Source: Auanema rhodensis
Taxonomy: Eukaryota; Nematoda; Chromadorea; Rhabditida; Rhabditidae
NCBI GenBank assembly: GCA_964057225.1
Contig: CAXKVF010000074.1
Coordinates: 558,001 to 622,000 of the forward strand
Direction: 5' to 3'
Length of the DNA stretch: 64,000 bases
Positions 52,550-64,000 of this stretch are shown piece after piece. Position 1 is the stretch's first letter. The number at the start of each line of letters is the position of its first letter. Below the pieces are notes generated by a model, which saw nothing but the letters and a program-made list of their open reading frames with translations, had not been told where the DNA came from and made no database searches. Position numbers and translations under genes: made by a program.

Positions 52550-55500
52550 TGGACTTGGTATGTAACTCGCTTCACGTGAAAGATAAAGAGATGCGGTTTT
52601 TAAAATTAGATTCCCCATGTCCATATTAGTCTAAAAACAAATTTTTATTGATATTGGTTCATGGTAACCATGACTTTGAAATTTACGTGAACTTTAATTT
52701 ATGCTAATTAAATGTACACGTGATGTGCACTTGGTATGTAACTCGCTTCACGTGAAAGATAAAGAGATGCGGTTTTCAAAATTAGATTCCCCATGTCCAT
52801 ATTAGTCTAAAAACAAATTTTTATTGATATTGCTTCATGGTAACCATGACTTTGAAATTTACGTGAACTTTAATTTATGCTAATTAAATGTACACGTGAT
52901 GTGCACTTGGTATGTAACTCGCTTCACGTGAAAGATAAAGAGATGCGGTTTTCAAAATTAGATTCCTCATGTCCATATTAGTCTAAAAACAAATTTTTAT
53001 TGATATTGGTGCATGGTAACCATGACTTTGAAATTTACGTGAATTTTAATTTATGCTAATTAAATGTACACTTGATGTGCACTTGGTATGTAACTCGCTT
53101 CACGTGAAAGATGAAGAGATGCGGTTTTCAAAATTAGATTTCCCATGTCCATATTAGTCTAAAAACAAATTTTTATTGATATTGGTGCATGGTAACCATG
53201 ACTTTGAAATTTACGTGAACTTTAATTTATGCTAATTAAATGTACACGTGATGTGCACTTGGTATGTAACTCGCTTCACGTGAAAGATAAAGAGATGCGG
53301 TTTTCAAAATTAGATTCCCCATGTCCATATTAGTCTAAAAACAAATTTTTATTGATATTGGTGCATGGTAACCATGACTTTGAAATTTACGTGAACTTTA
53401 ATTTATGCTAATTAAATGTACACGTGATGTGCACTTGGTATGTAACTCGCTTCACGTGAAAGATAAAGAGATGCGGTTTTCAAAATTAGATTCCCCATGT
53501 CCATATTAGTCTAAAAACAAATTTTTATTGATATTGGTGCATGGTAACCATGACTTTGAAATTTACGTGAACTTTAATTTATGCTAATTAAATGTACACG
53601 TGATGTGCACTTGGTATGTAACTCGCTTCACGTGAAAGATGAAGAGATGCGGTTTTCAAAATTAGATTCCCCATGTCCATATTAGTCTAAAAACAAATTT
53701 TTATTGATATTGGTTCATGGTAACCATGACTTTGAAATTTACGTGAACTTTAATTTATGCTAATTAAATGTACACGTGATGTGCACTTGGTATGTAACTC
53801 GCTTCACGTGAAAGATGAAGAAATGCGGTTTTCAAAATTAGATTCCCCATGTCCATATTAGTCTAAAAACAAATTTTTATTGATATTGGTGCATGGTAAC
53901 CATGACTTTGAAATTTTCGTGAACTTTAATTTATGCTAATTGAATTTAGACGTGATGTGCACTTGGTATGTAACTCGCTTCACGTGAAAGATGAAGAGAT
54001 GCGGTTTTCAAAATTAGATTCCCCATGTCCATATTAGTCTAAAAACAAATTTTTATTGATATTGGTGCATGGTAACCATGACTTTGAAATTTACGTGAAC
54101 TTTAATTTATGCTAATTAAATGTACACGTGATGTGCACTCGGTATGTAACTCGCTTCACGTGAAAGATTAAGAGATGCGGTTTTCAAAATTAGATTCCTC
54201 ATGTCCATATTAGTCTAAAAAGAAATTTTTATTGATATTGGTGCATGGTAACCATGACTTTGAAATTTACGTGAACTTTAATTTATGCTAATTAAATGTA
54301 CACGTGATGTGCACTTGGTATGTAACTCGCTTCACGTGAAAGATAAAGAGATGCGGTTTTCAAAATTAGATTGCCCATGTCCATATTAGTCTAAAAACGA
54401 ATTTTTATTGATATTGGTTCATGGTAACCATGACTTTGAAATTTACGTGAACTTTAATTTATGCTAATTAAATGTACACGTGATGTGCACTTGGTATGTA
54501 ACTCGCTTCACGTGAAAGATAAAGAGATACGGTTTTCAAAATTAGATTCCCCATGTCCATATTAGTCTAAAAACAAATTTTTATTGATATTGGTGCATGG
54601 TAACCGTGACTTTGAAATTTACGTGAACTTTAATTTATGCTAATTAAATGTACACGTGATGTGCACTTGGTATGTAACTCGCTTCACGTGAAAGATAAAG
54701 AGATGCGGTTTTCAAAATTAGATTGCCCATGTCCATATTAGTCTAAAAACAAATTTTAATTGATATTGGTTCATGGTAACCATGACTTTGAAATTTACGT
54801 GAACTTTAATTTATGCTAATTAAATGTACACGTGATGTGCACTTGGTATGTAACTCGCTTCACGTGAAAGATAAAGAGATGCGGTTTTCAAAATTAGATT
54901 CCCCATGTCCATATTAGTCTAAAAACAAATTTTTATTGATATTGGTTCATGGTAACCATGACTTTGAAATTTACGTGAACTTTAATTTATGCTAAATAAA
55001 TGTACACGTGATGTGCACTTGGTATGTAACTCGCTTCACGTGAAAGATAAAGAGATGCGGTTTTCAAAATTAGATTCCCCATGTCCATATTAGTCTAAAA
55101 ACAAATTTTTATTGATATTGCTTCATGGTAACCATGACTTTGAAATTTACGTGAACTTTAATTTATGCTAATTAAATGTACACGTGATGTGCACTTGGTA
55201 TGTAACTCGCTTCACGTGAAAGATAAAGAGATACGGTTTTCAAAATTAGATTCCCCATGTCCATATTAGTCTAAAAACAAATTTTTATTGATATTGGTGC
55301 ATGGTAACCGTGACTTTGAAATTTACGTGAACTTTAATTTATGCTAATTAAATGTACACGTGATGTGCACTTGGTATGTAACTCGCTTCACGTGAAAGAT
55401 AAAGAGATGCGGTTTTCAAAATTAGATTCCCCATGTCCATATTAGTCTAAAAACAAATTTTTATTGATATTGGTGCATGGTAACCATGACTTTGAAATTT

Positions 55501-58500
55501 ACGTGAACTTTAATTTATGCTAATTAAATGTACACGTGATGTGCACTTGGTATGTAACTCGCTTCACGTGAAAGATGAAGAGATGCGGTTTTCAAAGTTA
55601 GATTCCCCATGTCCATATTAGTCTAAAAACAAATTTTTATTGATATTGGTGCATGGTAACCATGACTTTGAAATTTACGTGAACTTTAATTTATGCTAAT
55701 TAAATGTACACGTGATGTGCACTTGGTATGTAACTCGCTTCACGTGAAAGATAAAGAGATGCGGTTTTCAAAATTAGATTCCCCATGTCCATATTAGTCA
55801 AAAAACAAATTTTTATTGATATTGGTGCATGGTAACCATGACTTTGAAATTTACGTGAACTTTAATTTATGCTAATTAAATGTACACGTGATGTGCACTT
55901 GGTATGTAACTCGCTTCACGTGAAAGATAAAGAGATGCGGTTTTCAAAATTAGATTGCCCATGTCCATATTAGTCTAAAAACAAATTTTAATTGATATTG
56001 GTTCATGGTAACCATGACTTTGAAATTTACGTGAACTTTAATTTATGCTAATTAAATGTACACGTGATGTGCACTTGGTATGTAACTCGCTTCACGTGAA
56101 AGATAAAGAGATGCGGTTTTCAAAATTAGATTCCCCATGTCCATATTAGTCTAAAAACAAATTTTTATTGATATTGGTGCATGGTAACCATGACTTTGAA
56201 ATTTACGTGAACTTTAATTTATGCTAATTAAATGTACACGTGATGTGCACTTGGTATGTAACTCGCTTCACGTGAAAGATGAAGAGATGCGGTTTTCAAA
56301 ATTAGATTCCCCATGTCCATATTAGTCTAAAAACAAATTTTTATTGATATTGGTGCATGGTAACCATGACTTTGAAATTTTCGTGAACTTTAATTTATGC
56401 TAATTAAATGTACACGTGATGTGCACTTGGTATGTAACTCGCTTCACGTGAAAGATAAAGAGATGCGGTTTTCAAAATTAGATTCCCCATGTCCATATTA
56501 TTCTAAAAACAAATTTTTATTGATATTGGTGCATGGTAACCATGACTTTGAAATTTACGTGAACTTTAATTTATGCTAATTAAATGTACACGTGATGTGC
56601 ACTTGGTATGTAACTTGCTTCACGTGAAAGATAAAGAGATGCGGTTTTCAAAATTAGATTCCCCATGTCCATATTAGTCTAAAAACAAATTTTTATTGAT
56701 ATTGGTGCATGGTAACCATGACTTTGAAATTTACGTGAACTTTAATTTATGCTAATTAAATGTACACTTGATGTGCACTTGGTATGTAACTCGCTTCACG
56801 TGAAAGATAAAGAAATGCGGTTTTCAAAATTAGATTCCCCATGTCCATATTAGTCTAAAAACAAATTTTTATTGATATTGGTGCATGGTAACCATGACTT
56901 TGAAATTTACGTGAACTTTAATTTATGCTAATTAAATGTACACGTGATGTGGACTTGGTATGTAACTCGCTTCACGTGAAAGATAAAGAGATGCGGTTTT
57001 TAAAATTAGATTCCCCATGTCCATATTAGTCTAAAAACAAATTTTTATTGATATTGGTGCATGGTAACCATGACTTTGAAATTTACGTGAACTTTAATTT
57101 ATGCTAATTAAATGTACACTTGATGTGCACTTGGTATGTAACTCGCTTCACGTGAAAGATAAAGAAATGCGGTTTTCAAAATTAGATTCCCCATGTCCAT
57201 ATTAGTCTAAAAACAAATTTTTATTGATATTGGTGCATGGTAACCATGACTTTGAAATTTACGTGAATTTTAATTTATGCTAATTAAATGTACACTTGAT
57301 GTGCACTTGGTATGTAACTCGCTTCACGTGAAAGATGAAGAGATGCGGTTTTCAAAATTAGATTTCCCATGTCCATATTAGTCTAAAAACAAATTTTTAT
57401 TGATATTGGTGCATGGTAACCATGACTTTGAAATTTACGTGAACTTTAATTTATGCTAATTAAATGTACACGTGATGTGCACTTGGTATGTAACTCGCTT
57501 CACGTGAAAGATAAAGAGATGCGGTTTTCAAAATAAGATTCCCCATGTCCATATTAGTCTAAAAACAAATTTTTATTGATATTGCTTCATGGTAACCATG
57601 ACTTTGAAATTTACGTGAACTTTAATTTATGCTAATTAAATGTACACGTGATGTGCACTTGGTATGTAACTCGCTTCACGTGAAAGATAAAGAGATGCGG
57701 TTTTCAAAATTAGATTCCCCATGTCCATATTAGTCTAAAAACAAATTTTTATTGATATTGGTGCATGGTAACCATGACTTTGAAATTTACGTGAACTTTA
57801 ATTTATGCTAATTAAATGTACACGTGATGTGCACTTGGTATGTAACTCGCTTCACGTGAAAGATAAAGAGATGCGGTTTTCAAAATTAGATTCCCCATGT
57901 CCATATTAGTCTAAAAACAAATTTTTATTGATATTGGTGCATGGTAACCATGACTTTGAAATTTACGTGAACTTTAATTTATGCTAATTAAATGTACACG
58001 TGATGTGCACTTGGTATGTAACTCGCTTCACGTGAAAGATGAAGAGATGCGGTTTTCAAAATTAGATTCCCCATGTCCATATTAGTCTAAAAACAAATTT
58101 TTATTGATATTGGTTCATGGTAACCATGACTTTGAAATTTACGTGAACTTTAATTTATGCTAATTAAATGTACACGTGATGTGCACTTGGTATGTAACTC
58201 GCTTCACGTGAAAGATGAAGAAATGCGGTTTTCAAAATTAGATTCCCCATGTCCATATTAGTCTAAAAACAAATTTTTATTGATATTGGTGCATGGTAAC
58301 CATGACTTTGAAATTTTCGTGAACTTTAATTTATGCTAATTAAATTTAGACGTGATGTGCACTTGGTATGTAACTCGCTTCACGTGAAAGATGAAGAGAT
58401 GCGGTTTTCAAAATTAGATTCCCCATGTCCATATTAGTCTAAAAACAAATTTTTATTGATATTGGTGCATGGTAACCATGACTTTGAAATTTACGTGAAC

Positions 58501-61200
58501 TTTAATTTATGCTAATTAAATGTACACGTGATGTGCACTCGGTATGTAACTCGCTTCACGTGAAAGATTAAGAGATGCGGTTTTCAAAATTAGATTCCTC
58601 ATGTCCATATTAGTCTAAAAACAAATTTTTATTGATATTGGTGCATGGTAACCATGACTTTGAAATTTACGTGAACTTTAATTTATGCTAATTAAATGTA
58701 CACGTGATGTGCACTTGGTATGTAACTCGCTTCACGTGAAAGATAAAGAGATGCGGTTTTCAAAATTAGATTGCCCATGTCCATATTAGTCTAAAAACGA
58801 ATTTTTATTGATATTGGTTCATGGTAACCATGACTTTGAAATTTACGTGAACTTTAATTTATGCTAATTAAATGTACACGTGATGTGCACTTGGTATGTA
58901 ACTCGCTTCACGTGAAAGATAAAGAGATACGGTTTTCAAAATTAGATTCCCCATGTCCATATTAGTCTAAAAACAAATTTTTATTGATATTGGTGCATGG
59001 TAACCGTGACTTTGAAATTTACGTGAACTTTAATTTATGCTAATTAAATGTACACGTGATGTGCACTTGGTATGTAACTCGCTTCACGTGAAAGATAAAG
59101 AGATGCGGTTTTCAAAATTAGATTGCCCATGTCCATATTAGTCTAAAAACAAATTTTAATTGATATTGGTTCATGGTAACCATGACTTTGAAATTTACGT
59201 GAACTTTAATTTATGCTAATTAAATGTACACGTGATGTGCACTTGGTATGTAACTCGCTTCACGTGAAAGATAAAGAGATGCGGTTTTCAAAATTAGATT
59301 CCCCATGTCCATATTAGTCTAAAAACAAATTTTTATTGATATTGGTGCATGGTAACCATGACTTTGAAATTTACGTGAACTTTAATTTATGCTAATTAAA
59401 TGTACACGTGATGTGCACTTGGTATGTAACTCGCTTCACGTGAAAGATAAAGAGATGCGGTTTTCAAAATTAGATTCCCCATGTCCATATTAGTCTAAAA
59501 ACGAATTTTTATTGATATTGGTGCATGGTAACCACGACTTTGAAATTTACGTGAACTTTAATTTATGCTAATTAAATGTACACGTGATGTGCACTTGGTA
59601 TGTAACTCGCTTCACGTGAAAGATAAAGAGATGCGGTTTTCAAAATTAGATTCCCCATGTCCATATTGGTCTAAAAACAAATTTTTATTGATATTGGTTC
59701 ATGGTAACCATGACTTTGAAATTTACGTGAACTTTAATTTATGCTAATTAAATGTACACGTGATGTGCACTTGGTATGTAACTCGCTTCACGTGAAAGAT
59801 AAAGAGATGCGGTTTTCGAAATTAGATTCCCCATGTCCATATTAGTCTAAAAACAAATTTTTATTGATATTGGTGCATGGTAACCATGACTTTGAAATTT
59901 ACGTGAACTTTAATTTATGCTAATTAAATGTACACGTGATGTGCACTTGGTATGTAACTCGCTTCACGTGAAAGATGAAGAGATGCGGTTTTCAAAGTTA
60001 GATTCCCCATGTCCATATTAGTCTAAAAACAAATTTTTATTGATATTGGTGCATGGTAACCATGACTTTGAAATTTACGTGAACTTTAATTTATGCTAAT
60101 TAAATGTACACGTGATGTGCACTTGGTATGTAACTCGCTTCACGTGAAAGATAAAGAGATGCGGTTTTCAAAATTAGATTCCCCATGTCCATATTAGTCA
60201 AAAAACAAATTTTTATTGATATTGGTGCATGGTAACCATGACTTTGAAATTTACGTGAACTTTAATTTATGCTAATTAAATGTACACGTGATGTGCACTT
60301 GGTATGTAACTCGCTTCACGTGAAAGATAAAGAGATGCGGTTTTCAAAATTAGATTGCCCATGTCCATATTAGTCTAAAAACAAATTTTAATTGATATTG
60401 GTTCATGGTAACCATGACTTTGAAATTTACGTGAACTTTAATTTATGCTAATTAAATGTACACGTGATGTGCACTTGGTATGTAACTCGCTTCACGTGAA
60501 AGATAAAGAGATGCGGTTTTCAAAATTAGATTCCCCATGTCCATATTAGTCTAAAAACAAATTTTTATTGATATTGGTGCATGGTAACCATGACTTTGAA
60601 ATTTACGTGAACTTTAATTTATGCTAATTAAATGTACACGTGATGTGCACTTGGTATGTAACTCGCTTCACGTGAAAGATGAAGAGATGCGGTTTTCAAA
60701 ATTAGATTCCCCATGTCCATATTAGTCTAAAAACAAATTTTTATTGATATTGGTGCATGGTAACCATGACTTTGAAATTTTCGTGAACTTTAATTTATGC
60801 TAATTAAATGTACACGTGATGTGCACTTGGTATGTAACTCGCTTCACGTGAAAGATAAAGAGATGCGGTTTTCAAAATTAGATTCCCCATGTCCATATTA
60901 GTCTAAAAACAAATTTTTATTGATATTGGTGCATGGTAACCATGACTTTGAAATTTACGTGAACTTTAATTTATGCTAATTAAATGTACACGTGATGTGC
61001 ACTTGGTATGTAACTTGCTTCACGTGAAAGATAAAGAGATGCGGTTTTCAAAATTAGATTCCCCATGTCCATATTAGTCTAAAAACAAATTTTTATTGAT
61101 ATTGGTGCATGGTAACCATGACTTTGAAATTTACGTGAACTTTAATTTATGCTAATTAAATGTACACTTGATGTGCACTTGGTATGTAACTCGCTTCACG
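52550..61200 (+). repeat. Two copies of a 24/25-monomer (4,224/4,400-bp) higher-order repeat
   Basis: Rare markers recur at +4,400 bp: GGACTTGG (52551/56951), TTTTTAAAATT (52601/57001), GATGAAGAAATG (53816/58216), AAATTTTCGTG (53911/58311), AATTTAGACG (53943/58343), GCACTCGG (54135/58535), AACGAATTTTT, GAGATACGG with ACCGTG (54527/58927), GTCAAAAAAC (55797/60197) and AACTTGCTT (56612/61012). Between about 53041 and 53137 the offset is 4,224 bp (GTGAATTTTAA 53039/57263; GATTTCCC 53137/57361), so one copy lost and regained a monomer; the extra unit in the second copy carries TTGCTTCAT at 57580. Confidence 0.87.
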
Positions 61201-64000
61201 TGAAAGATGAAGAGATGCGGTTTTCAAAATTAGATTCCCCATGTCCATATTAGTCTAAAAACAAATTTTTATTGATATTGGTGCATGGTAACCATGACTT
61301 TGAAATTTACGTGAGCTTTAATTTATGCTAATTAAATGTGCACGTGATGTGCACTTGGTATGTAACTCGCTTCACGTGAAAGATAAAGAGATGCGGTTTT
61401 CAAAATTAGATTCCCCATGTCCATATTAGTCTAAAAACAAATTTTTATTGATATTGGTGCATGGTAACCATGACTTTGAAATTTACGTGAACTTTAATTT
61501 ATGCTAATTAAATGTACACGTGATGTGCACTTGGTATGTAACTCGCTTCACGTGAAAGATGAAGAGATGCGGTTTTCAAAGTTAGATTCCCCATGTCCAT
61601 ATTAGTCTAAAAACAAATTTTTATTGATATTGGTGCATGGTAACCATGACTTTGAAATTTACGTGAACTTTAATTTATGCTAATTAAATGTACACGTGAT
61701 GTGCACTTGGTATGTAACTCGCTTCACGTGAAAGATAAAGAGATGCGGTTTTCAAAATTAGATTCCCCATGTCCATATTAGTCAAAAAACAAATTTTTAT
61801 TGATATTGGTGCATGGTAACCATGACTTTGAAATTTACGTGAACTTTAATTTATGCTAATTAAATGTACACGTGATGTGCACTTGGTATGTAACTCGCTT
61901 CACGTGAAAGATAAAGAGATGCGGTTTTCAAAATTAGATTGCCCATGTCCATATTAGTCTAAAAACAAATTTTAATTGATATTGGTTCATGGTAACCATG
62001 ACTTTGAAATTTACGTGAACTTTAATTTATGCTAATTAAATGTACACGTGATGTGCACTTGGTATGTAACTCGCTTCACGTGAAAGATAAAGAGATGCGG
62101 TTTTCAAAATTAGATTGCCCATGTCCATATTAGTCTAAAAACAAATTTTAATTGATATTGGTTCATGGTAACCATGACTTTGAAATTTACGTGAACTTTA
62201 ATTTATGCTAATTAAATGTACACGTGATGTGCACTTGGTATGTAACTCGCTTCACGTGAAAGATAAAGAGATGCGGTTTTCAAAATTAGATTCCCCATGT
62301 CCATATTAGTCTAAAAACAAATTTTTATTGATATTGGTGCATGGTAACCATGACTTTGAAATTTACGTGAACTTTAATTTATGCTAATTAAATGTACACG
62401 TGATGTGCACTTGGTATGTAACTCGCTTCACGTGAAAGATGAAGAGATGCGGTTTTCAAAATTAGATTCCCCATGTCCATATTAGTCTAAAAACAAATTT
62501 TTATTGATATTGGTGCATGGTAACCATGACTTTGAAATTTTCGTGAACTTTAATTTATGCTAATTAAATGTACACGTGATGTGCACTTGGTATGTAACTC
62601 GCTTCACGTGAAAGATAAAGAGATGCGGTTTTCAAAATTAGATTCCCCATGTCCATATTAGTCTAAAAACAAATTTTTATTGATATTGGTGCATGGTAAC
62701 CATGACTTTGAAATTTACGTGAACTTTAATTTATGCTAATTAAATGTACACGTGATGTGCACTTGGTATGTAACTTGCTTCACGTGAAAGATAAAGAGAT
62801 GCGGTTTTCAAAATTAGATTCCCCATGTCCATATTAGTCTAAAAACAAATTTTTATTGATATTGGTGCATGGTAACCATGACTTTGAAATTTACGTGAAC
62901 TTTAATTTATGCTAATTAAATGTACACTTGATGTGCACTTGGTATGTAACTCGCTTCACGTGAAAGATGAAGAGATGCGGTTTTCAAAATTAGATTCCCC
63001 ATGTCCATATTAGTCTAAAAACAAATTTTTATTGATATTGGTGCATGGTAACCATGACTTTGAAATTTACGTGAGCTTTAATTTATGCTAATTAAATGTG
63101 CACGTGATGTGCACTTGGTATGTAACTCGCTTCACGTGAAAGATAAAGAGATGCGGTTTTCAAAATTAGATTCCCCATGTCCATATTAGTCTAAAAACAA
63201 ATTTTTATTGATATTGGTGCATGGTAACCATGACTTTGAAATTTACGTGAACTTTAATTTATGCTAATTAAATGTACACGTGATGTGCACTTGGTATGTA
63301 ACTCGCTTCACGTGAAAGATGAAGAGATGCGGTTTTCAAAGTTAGATTCCCCATGTCCATATTAGTCTAAAAACAAATTTTTATTGATATTGGTGCATGG
63401 TAACCATGACTTTGAAATTTACGTGAACTTTAATTTATGCTAATTAAATGTACACGTGATGTGCACTTGGTATGTAACTCGCTTCACGTGAAAGATAAAG
63501 AGATGCGGTTTTCAAAATTAGATTCCCCATGTCCATATTAGTCAAAAAACAAATTTTTATTGATATTGGTGCATGGTAACCATGACTTTGAAATTTACGT
63601 GAACTTTAATTTATGCTAATTAAATGTACACGTGATGTGCACTTGGTATGTAACTCGCTTCACGTGAAAGATAAAGAGATGCGGTTTTCAAAATTAGATT
63701 GCCCATGTCCATATTAGTCTAAAAACAAATTTTAATTGATATTGGTTCATGGTAACCATGACTTTGAAATTTACGTGAACTTTAATTTATGCTAATTAAA
63801 TGTACACGTGATGTGCACTTGGTATGTAACTCGCTTCACGTGAAAGATAAAGAGATGCGGTTTTCAAAATTAGATTCCCCATGTCCATATTAGTCTAAAA
63901 ACAAATTTTTATTGATATTGGTGCATGGTAACCATGACTTTGAAATTTACGTGAACTTTAATTTATGCTAATTAAATGTACACGTGATGTGCACTTGGTA
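60340..64000 (+). repeat. 10-monomer (1,760-bp) higher-order repeat at the right edge
   Basis: Markers repeat at +1,760 bp: the GATTGCCC/TTTTAATTG unit (60355/62115), AACTTGCTT (61012/62772), GTGAGCTTTAA with ATGTGCACG (61311/63071), GTCAAAAAAC (61781/63541) and GATTGCCC/TTTTAATTG again (61939/63699). The 10-unit block is a copy of part of the preceding 25-unit repeat, followed by its own re-duplication, and it may continue beyond the window. Confidence 0.83.

Larger units (their letters stand above)
52193..64000 (+). repeat. Right satellite array, 176-bp monomer, about 67 tandem copies
   Basis: The same 176-bp monomer resumes in the exact phase left at 50280 and runs to the end of the window, again without net indels (CACG at 52365 and 63981 are 66 x 176 bp apart). 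The subfamily differs from most of the left array. Here GATGAAG for GATAAAG, GATTGCCC with TTTTAATTG, TACACTTG for TACACGTG, AAATTTTCGTG, GTCAAAAAAC and AACTTGCTT are frequent. In contrast AGTTAAAG, GTGCTCTTGG, GATTACCC, GATCCCCC/ATACTAA and GAATTTTACG, common on the left, were not seen. Two longer periods are visible: 24/25 monomers and, near the end, 10 monomers. No gene is present. The array continues past base 64000. Confidence 0.97.

Overview
The window is almost wholly one satellite DNA array. A 176-bp, AT-rich monomer (about 33% G+C in the reference copy at 101-276) is repeated head to tail, always in the same orientation, from base 1 to the last base, so the array continues past both ends. 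About 353 monomer equivalents are present: 285.7 before and 67.1 after a single interruption. Every pair of landmarks I compared is separated by an exact multiple of 176, so net indels are essentially absent; monomers differ only by a small recurring set of substitutions. There are no host protein genes, rRNA, tRNA, CRISPR or bacterial-type features.

The only non-satellite DNA is a 1,912-bp insertion at 50281-52192. It is a 5'-truncated non-LTR (LINE) retrotransposon on the minus strand, with 475 intact codons of reverse transcriptase ORF, a 3' UTR of about 470 bp, an AATAAA signal and a short poly(A) tail. It splits one monomer cleanly. An unoccupied sister site at 47521-47700 lets the insertion point be read to within a base and shows no target-site duplication.

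Layout: (i) 1-50280, left array, a mosaic of overlapping higher-order duplications of 2, 3, 5, 6, 10/11, 16, 21 and 24 monomers; (ii) 50281-52192, the LINE copy; (iii) 52193-64000, right array of a related but distinct monomer subfamily, with 24/25-monomer and 10-monomer higher-order periods. Diagnostic variants change near the LINE, so it sits at or next to a junction between two array domains.

Organism: a eukaryote, most likely an animal, judged from the jockey/CR1-like reverse transcriptase and the nucleosome-plus-linker-sized satellite; I cannot name the species. Size, homogeneity, higher-order structure and lack of genes fit a centromeric or other constitutive heterochromatin array, but that is inference. 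The most notable unexplained structure is inside the monomer: three ACGTGA direct repeats spaced 33 and 32 bp, two of them CACGTG palindromes, plus a CATGGT-A-ACCATG dyad, repeated in strict 176-bp register.
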